Source of the DNA: Moringa oleifera | Lineage: Eukaryota; Streptophyta; Magnoliopsida; Brassicales; Moringaceae | NCBI GenBank assembly: GCA_021397835.1 | Contig: JAJFZO010000272.1 | Span: forward strand, 248,001-312,000 | Length of the DNA stretch: 64,000 nt | Direction of reading: 5' to 3' | Shown here: positions 12,649 through 26,123 of the stretch, piece after piece | Position numbering within the stretch: position 1 is the first letter of the stretch | Layout: each line of letters opens with the position of its first letter | Notes under the pieces: model-generated | Database searches by the model: none | What the model was told of the DNA's origin: nothing | Seen by the model: the letters and a program-made list of their open reading frames with translations, nothing else | Position numbers and translations under genes: made by a program

Positions 12649-14164
12649 ACTATCGTTGGGTCTTTGCTGAGTTTAGTTTGTGCTAGCACTGGCATCTATC
12701 AGCATGAAGGACTGTCTAACAAGAGTCATTGCGCTTTACCAATATCGCTAGGTTACCTCTGTGCTAATACTAGCATCGATCGATGCTAACAGCCACCACG
12801 TGATAAGGGTTGGGCATTCCTTGGGTTCCTCTCATTTAGGTGTCATCATTTGCCAACACTAATAACTACACCGCAATAAGAACTCGATAGTTGCTGGGTT
12901 CCTTCAAAGCTGGCGCGAGTGTCTACTAGTACCAGAGACGTTGCTGCATAAGTTTTTGGGCTCTTCTAGTGCCTACTACTACTGCAACATCATTGTTCGA
13001 TTCTTTTTGTGTTTGCCTTCATGTCTACCACTACCAACAACAGCCATTAGGCTAACGCTAGGAAAGCCCAATGCTGATGTTTGCTGATGCCCATGACTGT
13101 AGCTAGATCATTGTTGAGTTGCTCTAGTACTGATACTACGGTCCACTAGCGTTTACGATTGCCCAAAACAGTTGTTGGGCTCTCTTTAATCTCATCACTA
13201 TTAAAGGGTCATCACTGAGCTTCCCCAGTGCCAACACAAGCGTTTCTCAATGTTGTCTTCTACCAACACCTACAACTACCCCGTAACAAAAGTTGGACAA
13301 TCATTAGCTTTTTAGAGTGCTGGCACTCGTGTCTACTTACGTTAATGATTGCCTCGTCATAGTCATTGGGCTCTCCTAACACTAGCGACAATCATGAGGT
13401 GATCGTTCGACTTTCCTCGTGCTATTATTAGCATTTGCAGACACCAACAACTGCCTAGCAGAGATGACAGGGCTATCCCAAGGTTCCCTTAGTGTTAGCG
13501 TCGGTGTCTGCCAATACCTGTAACCACCTTGTAGTAAAACCAAGGTCACCGTTGGGTCCCCTCAAAGTTAGCACATCTACTAGCATAGCGACTTGTTCAC
13601 AATGGTCATTGGGCTCTCCCAATGCTAACCACTACTATTAAGGCATCGTTAAGCTTGTCTAGTGCTTGCTCTTACGTCTACCCATGCCAGCAATAGCCGT
13701 TAGGCAGTCGTTAGGGGAACCCAGCCTAGATCTCCATCGACGCCAGCAGCTGTCAGTAGGTCAGTGCATAGCTCCCCTAATGTTGGCATTGGCCTTTACT
13801 AGTGCCGACGACAACCCTAACATTAGTCGTTGGACTCTTCCAAAACCAATGACTCTCATGCAGCAATCGCTAGTGTCCCCAGCTGCTAGCACTAACACTA
13901 TCGATATAATCAACTGCTTATAGGAATAGCTGAAAGGTCTCTTGGTTTACCTTGTGCTGACATCGGTGTCTGCAATCACCGATAACTACCCTATGGTAGT
14001 AGCTGAGTAGTCATTGGTTCCCCCAAAGCTGGAACGAACACCTTTCAGCACCAACAACTTTCTTGCACTAATTATTGGGCTTTCTTAATACCAATAATAG
14101 TCATGTGGTCATCGTTAATCTCGCCTGATGCTTGCACTGACGTTTATCGATACGAGCAACTACG

Positions 14165-14260
14165 TGCAGCAACAGCAAGGAAGTCTTTTGGTTCACCTAG
14201 TACTGGCACGTAGCAACAGCAATGAAGTCTTTTGGTTCACCTAATACTAGCATTGGCATG
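14165..14260. repeat. Local tandem duplication inside a satellite unit
   Basis: The phrase AGCAACAGCAAGGAAGTC followed by TTTTGGTTCACCTAGTACTGG is present twice in a row, the second time as AGCAACAGCAATGAAGTC and so on. Other units carry it once. Period is about 47 bp. Confidence 0.85.
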
Positions 14261-17200
14261 TGCCAGCACCAATAACTGCCTTATAATAGTAGTTGGACAA
14301 TCATTGGGCTCTTTGAAAACAAGCGCGGGCATTTGGCTACTGCAATGACTTCCCAACTACTATCATTAGGCTCTCATAATGCTAACAAAGATTGCGATTA
14401 GGCAATAGTTGGGGCAACCCAGCGTAGATGCTTGGCAACTTTAGTGACTATCGTTGGGTATTCACTGAGTTTAGTTTATGCTAGCACTAGCATCTATCAG
14501 CATGAACGACTATCAAACAGGAGTCATTACGCTTTACCAATGTCGCTAGGTTACCTCGATACTAGTACTAGCGTTGATCGATGTAACAACCACCATGCGA
14601 TAATGGTTGGGCATTCCTTGGGTTCTTTTTATCCAGATGTCATCATCTGTCAACACTAATAACTACCCCACAATAAGAACTCGATAGTCGCGATGTTCCT
14701 CTAAAGCTAGCGCAAGTGTCTGCCAGTACCAATGACATCATTGAATAAATTTTTGGGCTCTTCTAGTGCCTACCACTATTGCCACATCATCATTCGACTC
14801 CTTTTGTGGCTACCTTCATGTCTACCTGTGCCAGCATCTGCCATCAAGTTAACTCTAGGAAAACCCAATGCTGATGTCTGCTAAGGCCCGCAATTGTGGC
14901 TAAATCATTACTGAGTTACTCTAGTGCTGATGTTATGATCTACTAGCGTCTTCGATTGCCCAAAATAGTTGTTGGGCTCTACTAAATCTTATGACTATCA
15001 AAAGTCATCGCTGGGCTCCCTTGGTGCTGGCACAACCGTTTCCTAACGCAGTCGTCTCTTAACAACTATAACAACCCCGCAACAAAAGCTGAAAAATCAT
15101 TAGTTTCTTATAGTCCTTGCCCTTGCTTCTACTTACGCCAATGACTACTTAGCTATAGTCGTTTGGCTCTCCCAACACCAACGACGGTCATGGGGTGATC
15201 ATTTAACTTCCCTGGCGCTATTATTAGCGTTTATACATAACAACAACTGCTTAGCAGTAATGATAGGGTTATCCTTAAGTCCTCTAGTGTCAGCGTTGAT
15301 GTCTACCAATACTTGTAACTACCCCGTAGTAGTAGTAAGATGGTCATTGGGTCCCATGAAAGTTAGCACGAGCGTCTATTAGCACCAGCAACTTTTTCAT
15401 AACAGTCATTAGGCTCTCTTCATGCTAACCACTACTACTAGGGCGTCGTTACAATCATCTAATACTTGCCCTTGCGTCTACCTATGCCAGCAACAACCGT
15501 TAGGCCATCATTTGGGGAACCTAGCTCAGATCTTTACTGACACTAGTAGCTATCAGTAGGTCATTGCATAGCTCTCCCAATGCTGGCACTGACCTTTACC
15601 AGTGTCGACGACTACCCTAACATCAGTTATTGGGCTCTTTCAACACCAGTAACTGTCACGCAGTCATCGCTAGTGTCCCCCGTTGCTGGCATTAGCGTCT
15701 ATCGATGTAAGCAACTGCTTGCAAAAATAGCTAAAAGGTCTCTTGGTTTACCTCGTGCTGACATCGGTGTCTATAAACATTGATAACTACCCCATAGTAG
15801 TAACTGAGTAGTCATTGGTTCCCCAAAAGCTAGAACGAGCATCTTCCAACACCAACAACTTTTTTGCACTAATTGTTGGGCTTTCTTAATGCCAGTAACA
15901 GTCATGCGGTCATCATTAATCTCCCTCAATGCTTGCCCTAATGTTTATCGACACGAGCAACTACGCGCAACAATAGTAGGGATGTCTTTTGGTTTACCTA
16001 GTGCTGGCATCGGGATGTGCCAACACTAGTAACTGCCCGATAATAGTAGATGGGCAATCATTGGGTTCCTTAAAAACAAGCACGAACATTTGCCTTCCCC
16101 AACGACTTCCCAACAACCATGGTTAGGCTCTCATAATGTAACAAAGACTACCATTAGGCAATCATTAAGGCAACCCAGTGTAGATGTTTGGTAGCTTTAG
16201 TGACTACCGTTGGGTCATCGTTAAGTTTAGTTTGTGCTAGCACTTGCATCTATAAGCGTGAACGACTGTCCAACAAGAGTCATTGCACTTTACCAATGTC
16301 GTTAGGTTACCCCGGTACTAGTACGAGCTTCGATCGATGCTAACAACCACCATGCGGTAATGGTTGGGCATGCCTTGGGTTTTTTGTTATCCAGGTGTCA
16401 TCATCTGCCAACACTAATAACTACCCCACAACAAGGACTCGATAGTTGCTAGGTTCCTTCAAAGCCGGTGTGAGTGTCTGCCAGCACCAACGATGTCGCT
16501 ACATAAGTTTTGGTCTTTCTTAGTGCCTACTACTATTGCCACATCGTCGTTCAACTCCTTTTGTGGCTGCCTTCATGTCTACCTATGCCAATAACTACCA
16601 TTAGGCTAACATTAGGAAAACCCAATGCTGATGTCTACTAAGGCCCGGGATTATGGCTAAGTCATTGCTGAGTTGCTCTAGTACTAATGCTGTGATCTAC
16701 TAGCATCCCCGATTGCCCAAAATAGTTTTTGGGCTCTTCTAAATGTTATGACTATCAAAAGGTTATCGTTGGGCTCCCTCGGTGTCAGCATAAGTGTTTC
16801 CCAATGTGGTCTTCTATCAACACCTACAACTGCCCCGTAACAAAGGCTGGAAAATCATTAGTTTGTTAGAGTGCTTGTCGTCACGTCTACTTACATTAAT
16901 GACTACCTAACTATAGTCGTTGGGCTTTCCCAATACTAGTGACAGTTATACGGTAATCATTCAACTTCCCTAGTGCTATTACTAGCGTTTATAGACACTA
17001 GTAACTGCCTTGCAGAAATGATAAGGCTATCCCTAGGTTCCCTTAGTGTCAGCGTCGGTGTCTACCAACACCAGTAACTACCTCATAGTAGTGGCAAGGC
17101 CACTGTTCGGTCCTCTCAAAGTTAGCTCGAGCGTCTACTAGCACCAACGACTTCTTTAAACTAGTCATTGGGATCTCCAATGCTAACCACTACTACTAGG

Positions 17201-19802
17201 GCGTCGTTAAGCTCGTCTAATGCTTACCATTACGTCTACATACGCCAGCGATAATCGTTAGGCCATCGTTAGGGGAACCTAGCCCAGATTTTTTACTGAC
17301 ACCAGTAGCTGTCAGTAGGTCATTACATAGCTCCCCCAATGTTGTCACTGGCCTCTACTAGTGCCAACAACTACCCAACATCTGTCGTTGGGCTCTTCCA
17401 ACACCAGCGACTGTCATGCAATCATCGCTAGTGTCCCTCGCTGCTAGTACTAGCGTCTATCGACATAAGCAATTGGTTGTAGAAATAATTGAAAGGTCTC
17501 TTAGTTTACCTCGTGCTAACATCGGTGTTTGAAAACACTGATAACTACGCCGTAGTAGTAGCTGAGTAGTTGTCGGTTCCCCCAAAGCTGGAATGAGCAT
17601 CTTCGAGAACAAAAAACTTTTTTGCACTAATTGTTGGGCTTTCTTAATACCAGTAACAGTCATGCAGTCATCGTTAATCTCCCCCGATGCTTGCACTGAT
17701 GTTTATAGACACAAGCAACTACCCATAGCAATAGCAGGGATGTCTTTTGGTTCACCTAGTGCTGGCATCGGTGTGTACCAACACCAATAATTGCCCCACA
17801 ATAGTAGTTGAGCAATCATTAGGTTCCTTAAAAACAAGTGCGAGTATCTACCTACCCCAAATACTTCTCAATAACCATCCTTAGGCTCTCCTAATGCCAA
17901 AAAAGACTGCCATTGGGCAATCGTTGGGGCAACCTAGCATAAATGTTTGGCAGCTTTAGTGGCTATCATTGGGTCCTGTTAAGTTTCGTTTGTGCTAGCA
18001 CTGGCATCTATCAGCATCAACGCTGTCCAATAGGAGTCATTACGCTCTACCAATGTCTACTAAGTTACCTCGATGCTAGTACTAGCGTCAATCAATGCTA
18101 ACAATCATTATGTGATAATGGTTAGGTAGTCTTTGGGTTTGTCTTATCCCAGTGTCATCATCTGCCAACACTAATAACAACCCCGTAACAAGAACTCGAT
18201 AGTCGCTCGGTACCTTCAAAGCTAGTGCAAGTGTCTGCCAGTACCAGTGACATCACTGCATAAGTTTTTGGGCTCTCTTAGTGCCCACTACTACTACTAC
18301 TACATCGTCGTTTGACTCCTTTTGTGGTTGCCTTCATGTCTACCTGTGCCAGCAACTACCATTAGGCTAACGCTAGGAAAACCCAATGCTGATGTCTGTA
18401 AGGCCCGCGACTGTCACTAGATCATTGCTGAGTTGCTCTAGTACTGATGCTGCGATCTATTAGCATTTATGATTGCCTGAAACAGTTGTTGGGCTCTCTT
18501 AAATTTTATGACTATCAAAGGGTCATCGCTGGGCTCCCCCGATGCCGGCATAAGCGTTTCCTAATGCCCTCTTTTGCCAACATCTACAACTACTCCTCAA
18601 CAAAAGGTGGACAATCATTGGTTTCTTAGAGTGCTTGCCCTCACGTCTACTTACGCTAATGAGTGCCTAGCTATAGTCATTGAGGTGATCGTTCGACTTC
18701 CGTGGTGCTATTACTAGCGTGTACAAACTCTGGCAAATGCCTAGTAGAGATGACAGGGCTATCCCTAAGTCCCCCTAATGTCGATGCCGGTGTCTGTTAA
18801 GACCCATAACTACCCTACAGTAGTAGCAAGGTCGCCGTTGGGTCCCCTCAATGTTAGCATGAGGGTTTACTAGCACCAGTGACTTTTTCACAACAGTCAT
18901 TGGGCTCTCCCAATACTAACCACTGCTACTAGGGCGTCGTTAAGCTCATCTAATGCTTGCCTTTACGTCTACCTATGTCAGCGATAACCTTAGGCCATCG
19001 TTGGGGGAACCCAGCATAAATCTCTACCGACACCTGCAACTGTCACAAGTTTATTACATAGCTCCCCAAATATTAGCGCTCGGCTCTACCAATGCCGATA
19101 ACTACCTCAACATCAGTCATTGGGCTCTTCCAACACTAACAACTGTCATGCAATCATCGCTAGTGTCCCCTGGTGCTAGCATTAGCGTCTATCAACGTAA
19201 CCAACTACGTGCAAAAATAGCTGAGAAGTCTCTTGGTTGTCCTCGTGCTGACATTGGTGTCTACAAACACCGATAACTGCCCTGTAGTAGTAGCTGAGTA
19301 GTCGTTGATTCCTCTAAATCTGGAGCGAGCATCTTCCAGCACCAATACCTTTGTTATAGTAATTGTTGGGCATTCCCAATACTATAAGAGTCATGTGGTC
19401 ATCATTAATCTCCCTCGATACTTGCATTGGTGTTTCTCGACACGAGTAACTACCTGCAGCAATAGAAGAGATGTCTTTTGGTTTACCTAGTATTGGCATC
19501 GGCGTGTGCTAACACTAAAAACTGCCTCACAATAGTAGTTGAGCAATTGTTGGGTTTCTTAAAAGCAAACACTAGCATCTGCTTGCCTCAACGACTTCCC
19601 AACAATCATCGTTAGGCTCTCTAACGCCAACAAAGACTATCATTAGGGCAACCTAGCATAGATGTTTGGTAGTTATAATGACTATCATTGAGTCTTCGCT
19701 AAGTTTCGTTTATGTTAGCACAGGTATTTACTAGCATGAACGATTGCCCAACAGCAATCAATGCGAGCGACTATCATTGGGCCATCGCTAGGTTACCCCA
19801 GT

Positions 19803-19814
19803 GCTAGTACTAGC
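19803..19814. repeat. Recurrent 12-bp perfect palindrome GCTAGTACTAGC (example site)
   Basis: Perfectly self-complementary. The same 12-mer, or a version with one base changed, recurs at two equivalent module positions in most satellite units (another exact copy at 28714-28725). No known protein site is assigned. Confidence 0.7.
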
Positions 19815-20233
19815 GTCTATCGATGCTAACAACTGCCTCGCAATAATGGTTGGATAGTCCTTGGGTTCTTCTTATGCTGGTGTCATCATCTACCAACTCT
19901 AATAACTACCCTGCAATAATAACTCGGTAGTCGCTGTGTTCCTTCAAAGCAGTATGAGTGTCTCTCAGTACTAGCGACGTCCTTAAATAAGTTTTTGGGC
20001 TCTCTTAGTACCCACTATTATTGCCATGTCAACGTTCGACTCTTTTTATGGTTTGATTCATGTCGACCTGTGCCAACAACTACTTCTATACTAACTCTAG
20101 GAAAACCTAACGTTGATGTCTGCTAAGGCTTGTCACTATTGCTAGGTCATTACTGAGTTGCTTTAGTACTGAGGCTGCGATCTACTAGCGTTTGTGATTG
20201 CCTGACAATAGTTGTTGGACTCTCCTAAATTTA

Positions 20234-20690
20234 CACTATAAAAAAAACCAAATTTAGTAATCGATGAATCCGTCGCTAAATTGAAACAATCTGTCACTAA
20301 AAACTTTAACGACAGATTAATGACACATAAAATTAGTAGTTGAAATCGTTGTTGTGAGAAAAACTAATGACTAAATTTTGTATTTGTCGTTAATTAGATA
20401 CAGATTAGAGACCAATAAGGTTCTATTACTAAAATAGCGACAGAGTGGCATCTGTCGCTAAATTAGCGATAAAAAGAGAATTTTATCGATAAAGTATAGC
20501 TATAAATTTATTTAGTGACAGATTTTGTCTGTCGCTATATTAGTAACCGATTTATGTCTGTCACTAAAAATAGCGATAGAATTATATTTGTCGCTATTTT
20601 AGCAACTGAATAGAATCTGGCGTTAAACTCTGAGGTTTCTCTACAAACTGATTAGTGATTGATGGATTTATCGTTAATATAATTAATTTT
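20234..20690. repeat. CACTA terminus and sub-terminal repeat region
   Basis: CACTA at 20234-20238, followed by at least ten copies in both orientations of a motif close to CTGTCGCTAAA or TTAGCGACAG (for example around 20270, 20290, 20310, 20450, 20515, 20540, 20560 and 20590). Several are paired head-to-head, such as GTGACAGATTTTGTCTGTCG near 20518. In En/Spm elements such motifs bind the accessory protein. In transposon orientation this is the 3' end. Confidence 0.85.
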
Positions 20691-20825
20691 TTATAAAAAA
20701 ATAAATTTAAATAACTAAACAAAAGTAAAATCAATTAAAATTTATTAAACATAATAAATAGAAGATTATATATTATATTCTCAAGAAATACAATATTCAT
20801 ACAAGAAATTACATTTAATTATTAG

Positions 20826-22265
20826 GCGGTGCTAGGGGCCCGCTATACAAAAGGAGAGCCTCCATCCTTGGAATGCGCTCATTCATATCAATCTCTCTCT
20901 ATAAGTGCTTTTGTAATTCGATCTCGAAGCATATGCGATCATGCTCCTCTATAAACTTACGCTCTAGGTCCATGTGCTTTTCCATAGCCTTCATTTGAGA
21001 GCACATATCTTGCATAGTTACGTCATTAATAGGGCATCCATTGCTAGAGCTATTGCTTGAATACCATGATAGATCTTAGCTCCTAAGCCCGTACCCTCGA
21101 TGCTTTTTCTCTCCACCAACTACCTCATAGTAAAGCTTATTGTAGTCTACCTTAAGTGTATCTGAAGATCCCTTGTGGCTAAGAAGCTGTGGCAACCAAC
21201 TTTTCAAATCATTCCTATAATAAATAAAGCACTTTCTTAACTTAGTAGTTGAACCGAATAGTGAAATAAAAAAAGATATAATTAAATTTACTTATTAAAT
21301 ATTAAAAACAATAAACTTACATTTACTTTTTTGGAACACTCATCTATGAACTCATTAGAATTAGATTTTTTAGTGTGATTCTGTTTAAAAAACTCTATTG
21401 CAGTAGGCTCACAACCTAACTCCCATGCCTTAAAAAAAGTATATAATAAATAATCATAACATTTTCACTATGTCGAGATGGACTTGACTCGAGTCCACCT
21501 GTTTTGCTCCGTCGATTGCGGGATAATCTCACACTTCTGTTTGTACTCTGATTAGTTTCATTTTATTTGTCATTGCTGCCATACAGTACTAAGGACAACT
21601 TGAGACTTATTCCTTACCTTATGATGACATGCATACATCAAATCAGCATATCGATACATACCTCAAACCTCTCATGTGGCCTTCACCACGCCATCCATAG
21701 CCTCTTCCCATGTAAAATATTTCTGTAGCAAAAATAAATGTTAGTAAGTACAATAAAATGGAATAGAATTTTTTTGGTAAATAATTATACATACTTTGAA
21801 TTCCTCATAATGAAGCTCATTAGTTTCTTGAGAAACCATCTTCCACATGTATCCACATGGATCGACCATTTCTTAAAAAATTTTATCAATCTTCGTAGAG
21901 CATTAATGCGAAGGCTCAATCCTGTCAAATAAGATAATAAAAAAATATTAACAAAATTTATATATAAAGATAATGATACAAAATACTAAAAATAACAATT
22001 ATAAATACTTATGTGTTATCGTCTACATAAATCAGCTGTCTACTGAACTTTGCATACTCCCTAAGCTAGACATCCTAGTAGTAGCAAAGTCAGAATAGGT
22101 TGAAACATGCTGAGATGGTACAACTGTGTCCTCCTTTTCATCCTGGATATATGGAAGTGAAGATGCAGATCGTGGATCTCTCCCTCCGAGATACTCACCT
22201 CTCCCTCTATAGTCACTTCTCCCTTTGGAGTCACCTCGTCTCCCTCGGCCTCTTATCTAATCATG
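20826..22265 (-). pseudogene. Relic of CACTA accessory (Ptta/En/Spm, TNPA-like) gene, multi-exon
   Basis: Read on the minus strand, plausible exons follow each other. One at about 22265-22033 is rich in RG dipeptides (IRGRGRRGDSKGRSDYRGRG) and ends SSLGSMQSSVDS. One at about 21935-21792 ends WKMVSQETNELHYEEFK and is followed by a GTATGT donor. The next starts after a TGCTACAG acceptor near 21731 and reads KYFTWEEAMDGVVKAT before a stop. Further pieces are MYACHHKVRNKSQVV near 21630-21580, AWELGCEPTAIEFFKQ near 21430-21380 ending at a GTAAG donor (21320), and VDYNKLYYEVVGGEKKHRG near 21155-21100. The motif order fits plant Ptta/En/Spm accessory proteins (assignment from family knowledge). In-frame stops (for example DRIEPSH-stop and KIF-stop in the second exon) show it is not functional. 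Confidence 0.7.
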
Positions 22266-22457
22266 TTAATGAACCTGATAAAATTTAGTTTTATAAATTA
22301 ACAAAAAAATTTGACAAAACCCCCTTAAAAATCGAACTCAAACCCCATAAAACACATGATGAAAAGATAATATAAAGAATAACTAGTTCAACACACATTT
22401 CTTATAATAGATTATATAATTAAAATAATATATTAAATAATTAAAAAATAAAAAAAA

Positions 22458-25400
22458 CTAATCATCATGTCCAAGATCTTCCTCTTCCTTATCTTTTTCC
22501 TCCGTAGAATTGTTTTCAAAATCTGGCTCATTTGATATATTTTCTTCTTCTTCATTAATATCTATTAATGTCTCACTTAGATCATTCAAAGATATAAAAT
22601 GATCGTCCGTATCATTCTCAATTTGATGGACATTTCTCTTATCATCTTGAAAAGGAGCATCTTGGCTTGATCTACATGTCAAATTAGAGTCTGAAAGTTC
22701 AAGGATAGATCTGGCCTTTATTTTGTGGACAACCTACCAATCACGCTTATCACACTTTAAACTTGGATAAGGAACATAATAAACTTGAGCTACTTATAAA
22801 GCTAACATAAATGGTTCATACCTATTTAATGTCCTTGTGTAATTCACATCCATTAGATTATATGATTTATGTACTTTTGTGCCCAAATTCAGTATAAGAT
22901 CAAACCATTCACACTTGAATAAAATACTTCTCTTGATTGGTAATGTAGGATATTCTAACTATAACACTTTCATCAATATACCAAAATAGTCAACTTCATC
23001 TGCATTATAGTTGGACCCTTTAATACACACTCTGCTATTCATTGTAACTCCATTTGAATCATGTCTTTTAGTGTGAAATTTGTACCCATTGACATAGTAA
23101 CTTGGGTATGATTTCACAGACCTTAACGGACCTTTTACAACATCTTTGATAGAATTGCACCCAACAAAGTTTAGTGGATCATGAACCTGTAAGTATTAGA
23201 AAATAAATCATTTGACTACACTAACCAAAAATGATTTAACCAAACAAGAAATTAGATTAGAAGGACGCACACATAGATTAAACCAACTAGAAAAATGAAG
23301 CTCCAGAAGAGTGTTGACCTCACGATCAGTTATGCGTGGACAATGTTCATGTAATTGAGAAATATAAATCCTTCAAAATATTAGTATGGAAAAAGATGAT
23401 CATTATCAAAGAATATTTTTAATGTGGGAATGGCTATGTCAATTGCTATCATTAAGTTATCAAATACGTATTCTGTGAATGGTCTGACCTTAGGGCAATT
23501 CAACAAAACATATGTATGTGCAGCTTGATATTCTTCCTTTGTCAAGTATCTAGATTTTTCCTTTCCAAACGATCAACCAAGAAGTTTAAAGATCGAGAGA
23601 TTTTCTTCATGCTCTTTCGGATCATAATCACTAGCATCATTCCGTGAAAATTTTCAATGTCGTGTGTTAACATGTGACTCGAAATAGTGTGAGCAAAACA
23701 ATGATGCCTCTTCGACCAAATATGCATTGCATATCGAGCCTTCCACTTTTACTTTATTGTTAATGTTGTTTTTTGACTTTCGTAAGTACTTATGATGATG
23801 ATGAAGAATGGTTAAATAATTAACATCCACAATGATATATATTAATTACATAAAGTTAAGATTAATACTTTTCGAATGGATACATCCATCGATACTGCAC
23901 TGGACTAGTTATCTTTGCTTCATAAGCCAAGTGCACTGAAAGATGTTCCATTAAGTCAAAAAAGCTTGCAGGAAATATATACTCAAGTTTACATAAAATC
24001 ATAGGACTTTCATTTTCAAGTCGTTTCATATCTTCACCCCAAATGGTAGTTGATGTAAGTTCTTTTTTTTTTAAAAAAAAAAAGACTCAATTCTATTAGT
24101 ACGTGCCACACATTAGTAAGCAACAACTCACGAAATGCGATGGGTGGTAATCATTGCATGAAAACATGACAGTCATGATTTTTCATCCCAAACAACTTCT
24201 ATTTTGTCATATCCACACACCTTGCCATGTTTGATACATATCCATCAAGAAATCTCATATTCTTCACCCACCCACACAATGCTTCTCTATTAGCTTTGTC
24301 AAGGCTGTAACAAGCTTTAGGGTATTTTCCAGTGGTCGTATTTCTCGATAACTCAAGGCGTTTGCAAAATGCCTTCAAATCTTCCCTTGACTTTGCATTA
24401 TCCTTTGTTTTTCCTTCTACATTCATGACTGTGTTGAACACATTATCGAACATATTTTTCTCTATGTGCATAACGTCAAGGTTATGTCGTATTAAGTTGC
24501 TGCACCAATAAGTTAAATCCCAAAATATGCTTCGTTTTCTCTAATTGCATGTCTTGCAAATAGGACCATTTATCTGATCATATCCTACTTCTGTAACTTT
24601 TCTCAGCCCTAATTGATCTATATCATGTAGCAATTCATACCCTGATTTAATAGGAGGAGCTATTCTTCTCACTATTTTATTCTTAATGAATGCAGTTTTA
24701 TTCCTCCTAAATGGATGATCTTCTGATAAAAACTTACGATGGTTATCAAACCAAGACTACTTTCATCTGTTGGGAAGGGTAAATGCATTTGAATCTTCTT
24801 CATAGTAAGAACAAGCCAATCCTCCTACTGTACTCCATCCAGACAACATCGAATAGGCAGGAAAGTCACTAATGGTCCACATCAGAGCAATTTTCATAAC
24901 AAAATTTTGTGTATAGGAGATATCATACATGGGCACCCCAACCTCCCATAACATTTGTAATTCTGCTATCAAAGACTGTAAATAAACATTTAAATTATCT
25001 TTTGGATTTGTTGATCCATGAATGATTATAATTAGGAACATGTACTCCTCGTTCATGCACATCTACAAGGGTAAGTTTTATGGTGTGACTATTACTAGCC
25101 ATGAAGAATATAGTTGACCTGACTGACAAAATAGTTGAAATCCATCAGTACTAAAACCAATTATGACATTCCTACATTCAGTAGCAAAAGATGGATGTAA
25201 TTTATTAAAATGCATATAAATAGGAGAGTCAGAGCAATGGCGCATTACACCATCTTCAATCTCATGTTCGGCATGTCATCTCATGTTCTTAGCTGTGGCT
25301 TCTGATGCATATAGTCTGTATAACCATGGACTGAAAGGAAAATAATATATCTTCTTATAAGGAACAAGTGCTTTTTGTTTATCAGATTCTCGTCCTCGTC

Positions 25401-26123
25401 TTTTATACCGTGAATGATTGCAAAACTTACAAGAACTTAGTTCATTGTCTTCACCTTAATATATCATGCACTCGTTGTTACAAGAGTGAATCTTTTCAAC
25501 CGGCAACCCCATACCTTGCATGCATATCTTTGTACTATAAACATTCTTAGTATGAGATTACCAACAAGTATCATCTCTTTCATTAATTGGCAAAAATCAT
25601 CATAGCATCTTTTCAAAATATGATGTTTTGACTTTATGTTCATCATTCTAGCATCAGTAGATAATTATGAATGATTTTGACACCTATCCTATAATTTTTG
25701 ATTAGCAACGTTCAACGTATCATAAAATCGTTGAGCGTCTAGATTAAGGGATTCCTCCATATGTTTTAGATTATATTTCGGACCAACAACATCCATTACC
25801 ATTGTTTGTTATGTATTAACTTCATTCACAGTGGTAGATCCTTCCTCGAGATAATATTCAGTTGCCTTATTATTATAACTCACATCATTTTTCCCATGAC
25901 AATTCCAAACATAATATCCCGATACAAAATCATGTTTAGTCAAATGATATTTAACTACATCGACAGTTTCATAAGGACGATTCTGACACTTTTTACGATC
26001 TCATGGATACCTTATCTTATCTCCATCTATGAATGCTAGTTGACTACAAGTAAACTGAATGAAATGTTCCATACCATCTAAAAATTCATGATTTAAGAAT
26101 CCATTTATAAGCCTGAAGTACAT
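22458..26123 (-). pseudogene. Relic TNP2-type transposase of a CACTA element
   Basis: On the minus strand the usual domain order of plant CACTA transposases is readable. A transposase-associated N-terminal domain (about 26123-25860) includes LDGMEHFIQFTCSQ and HLTKHDFVSGYYVWNCHGK. The TNP2 core (about 25650-24200) includes RCYDDFCQLMKEM, ATECRNVIIGFSTDGF, LMWTISDFPAYSMLSGWSTV and MHIEKNMFDNVFNTVMNVEG. A DUF4218-like segment (about 24040-23640) includes YIFPASFFDLMEHLSVHLAY and GSICNAYLVEEA. A DUF4216-like segment (about 23175-22700) includes SYPSYYVNGYKFHTKRHDSN and VDYFGILMKVL. An acidic tail runs 22682-22458. At least eight in-frame stops are visible in the N-terminal half, several where family members have Q, R or W, and the frame changes near 25530 and again before the acidic tail. 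A T10A11 tract near 24063-24083 interrupts the coding sequence. The start at 26123 is the first ATG upstream of the recognisable domain. Confidence 0.85.

Larger units (their letters stand above)
12646..20233. repeat. Tandem satellite array, block B
   Basis: Continuation of the same 1.75-kb unit. Landmarks near 13578, 15377, 17136 and 18868 are spaced 1799, 1759 and 1732 bp. Subtracting the CACTA insertion, the interval from 10641 to 13578 is about 1747 bp. Units here share private variants: a deletion that turns the usual CGAGCGACTATCATTGGGTC stretch into a bare ACCAATGTCGCTAGG-type join near 12740, 14540, 16297 and 18052; a TGCACTAATTGTTGGG-type variant near 11131 (in block A), 14064, 15866 and 17623; and AAAATAGTTGTTGGG-like text near 13160, 14960, 16715 and 18478. 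A local tandem duplication of about 47 bp lies at about 14165-14260. No gene is supported. Confidence 0.95.

Noticed and set aside
22100..22288. Plus-strand frame as a gene
   Set aside because: It is antisense to the RG-rich exon of the accessory-protein relic, which explains the open frame.
25806..26039. Plus-strand 77-codon frame as a gene
   Set aside because: It is antisense to the N-terminal domain of the transposase relic.
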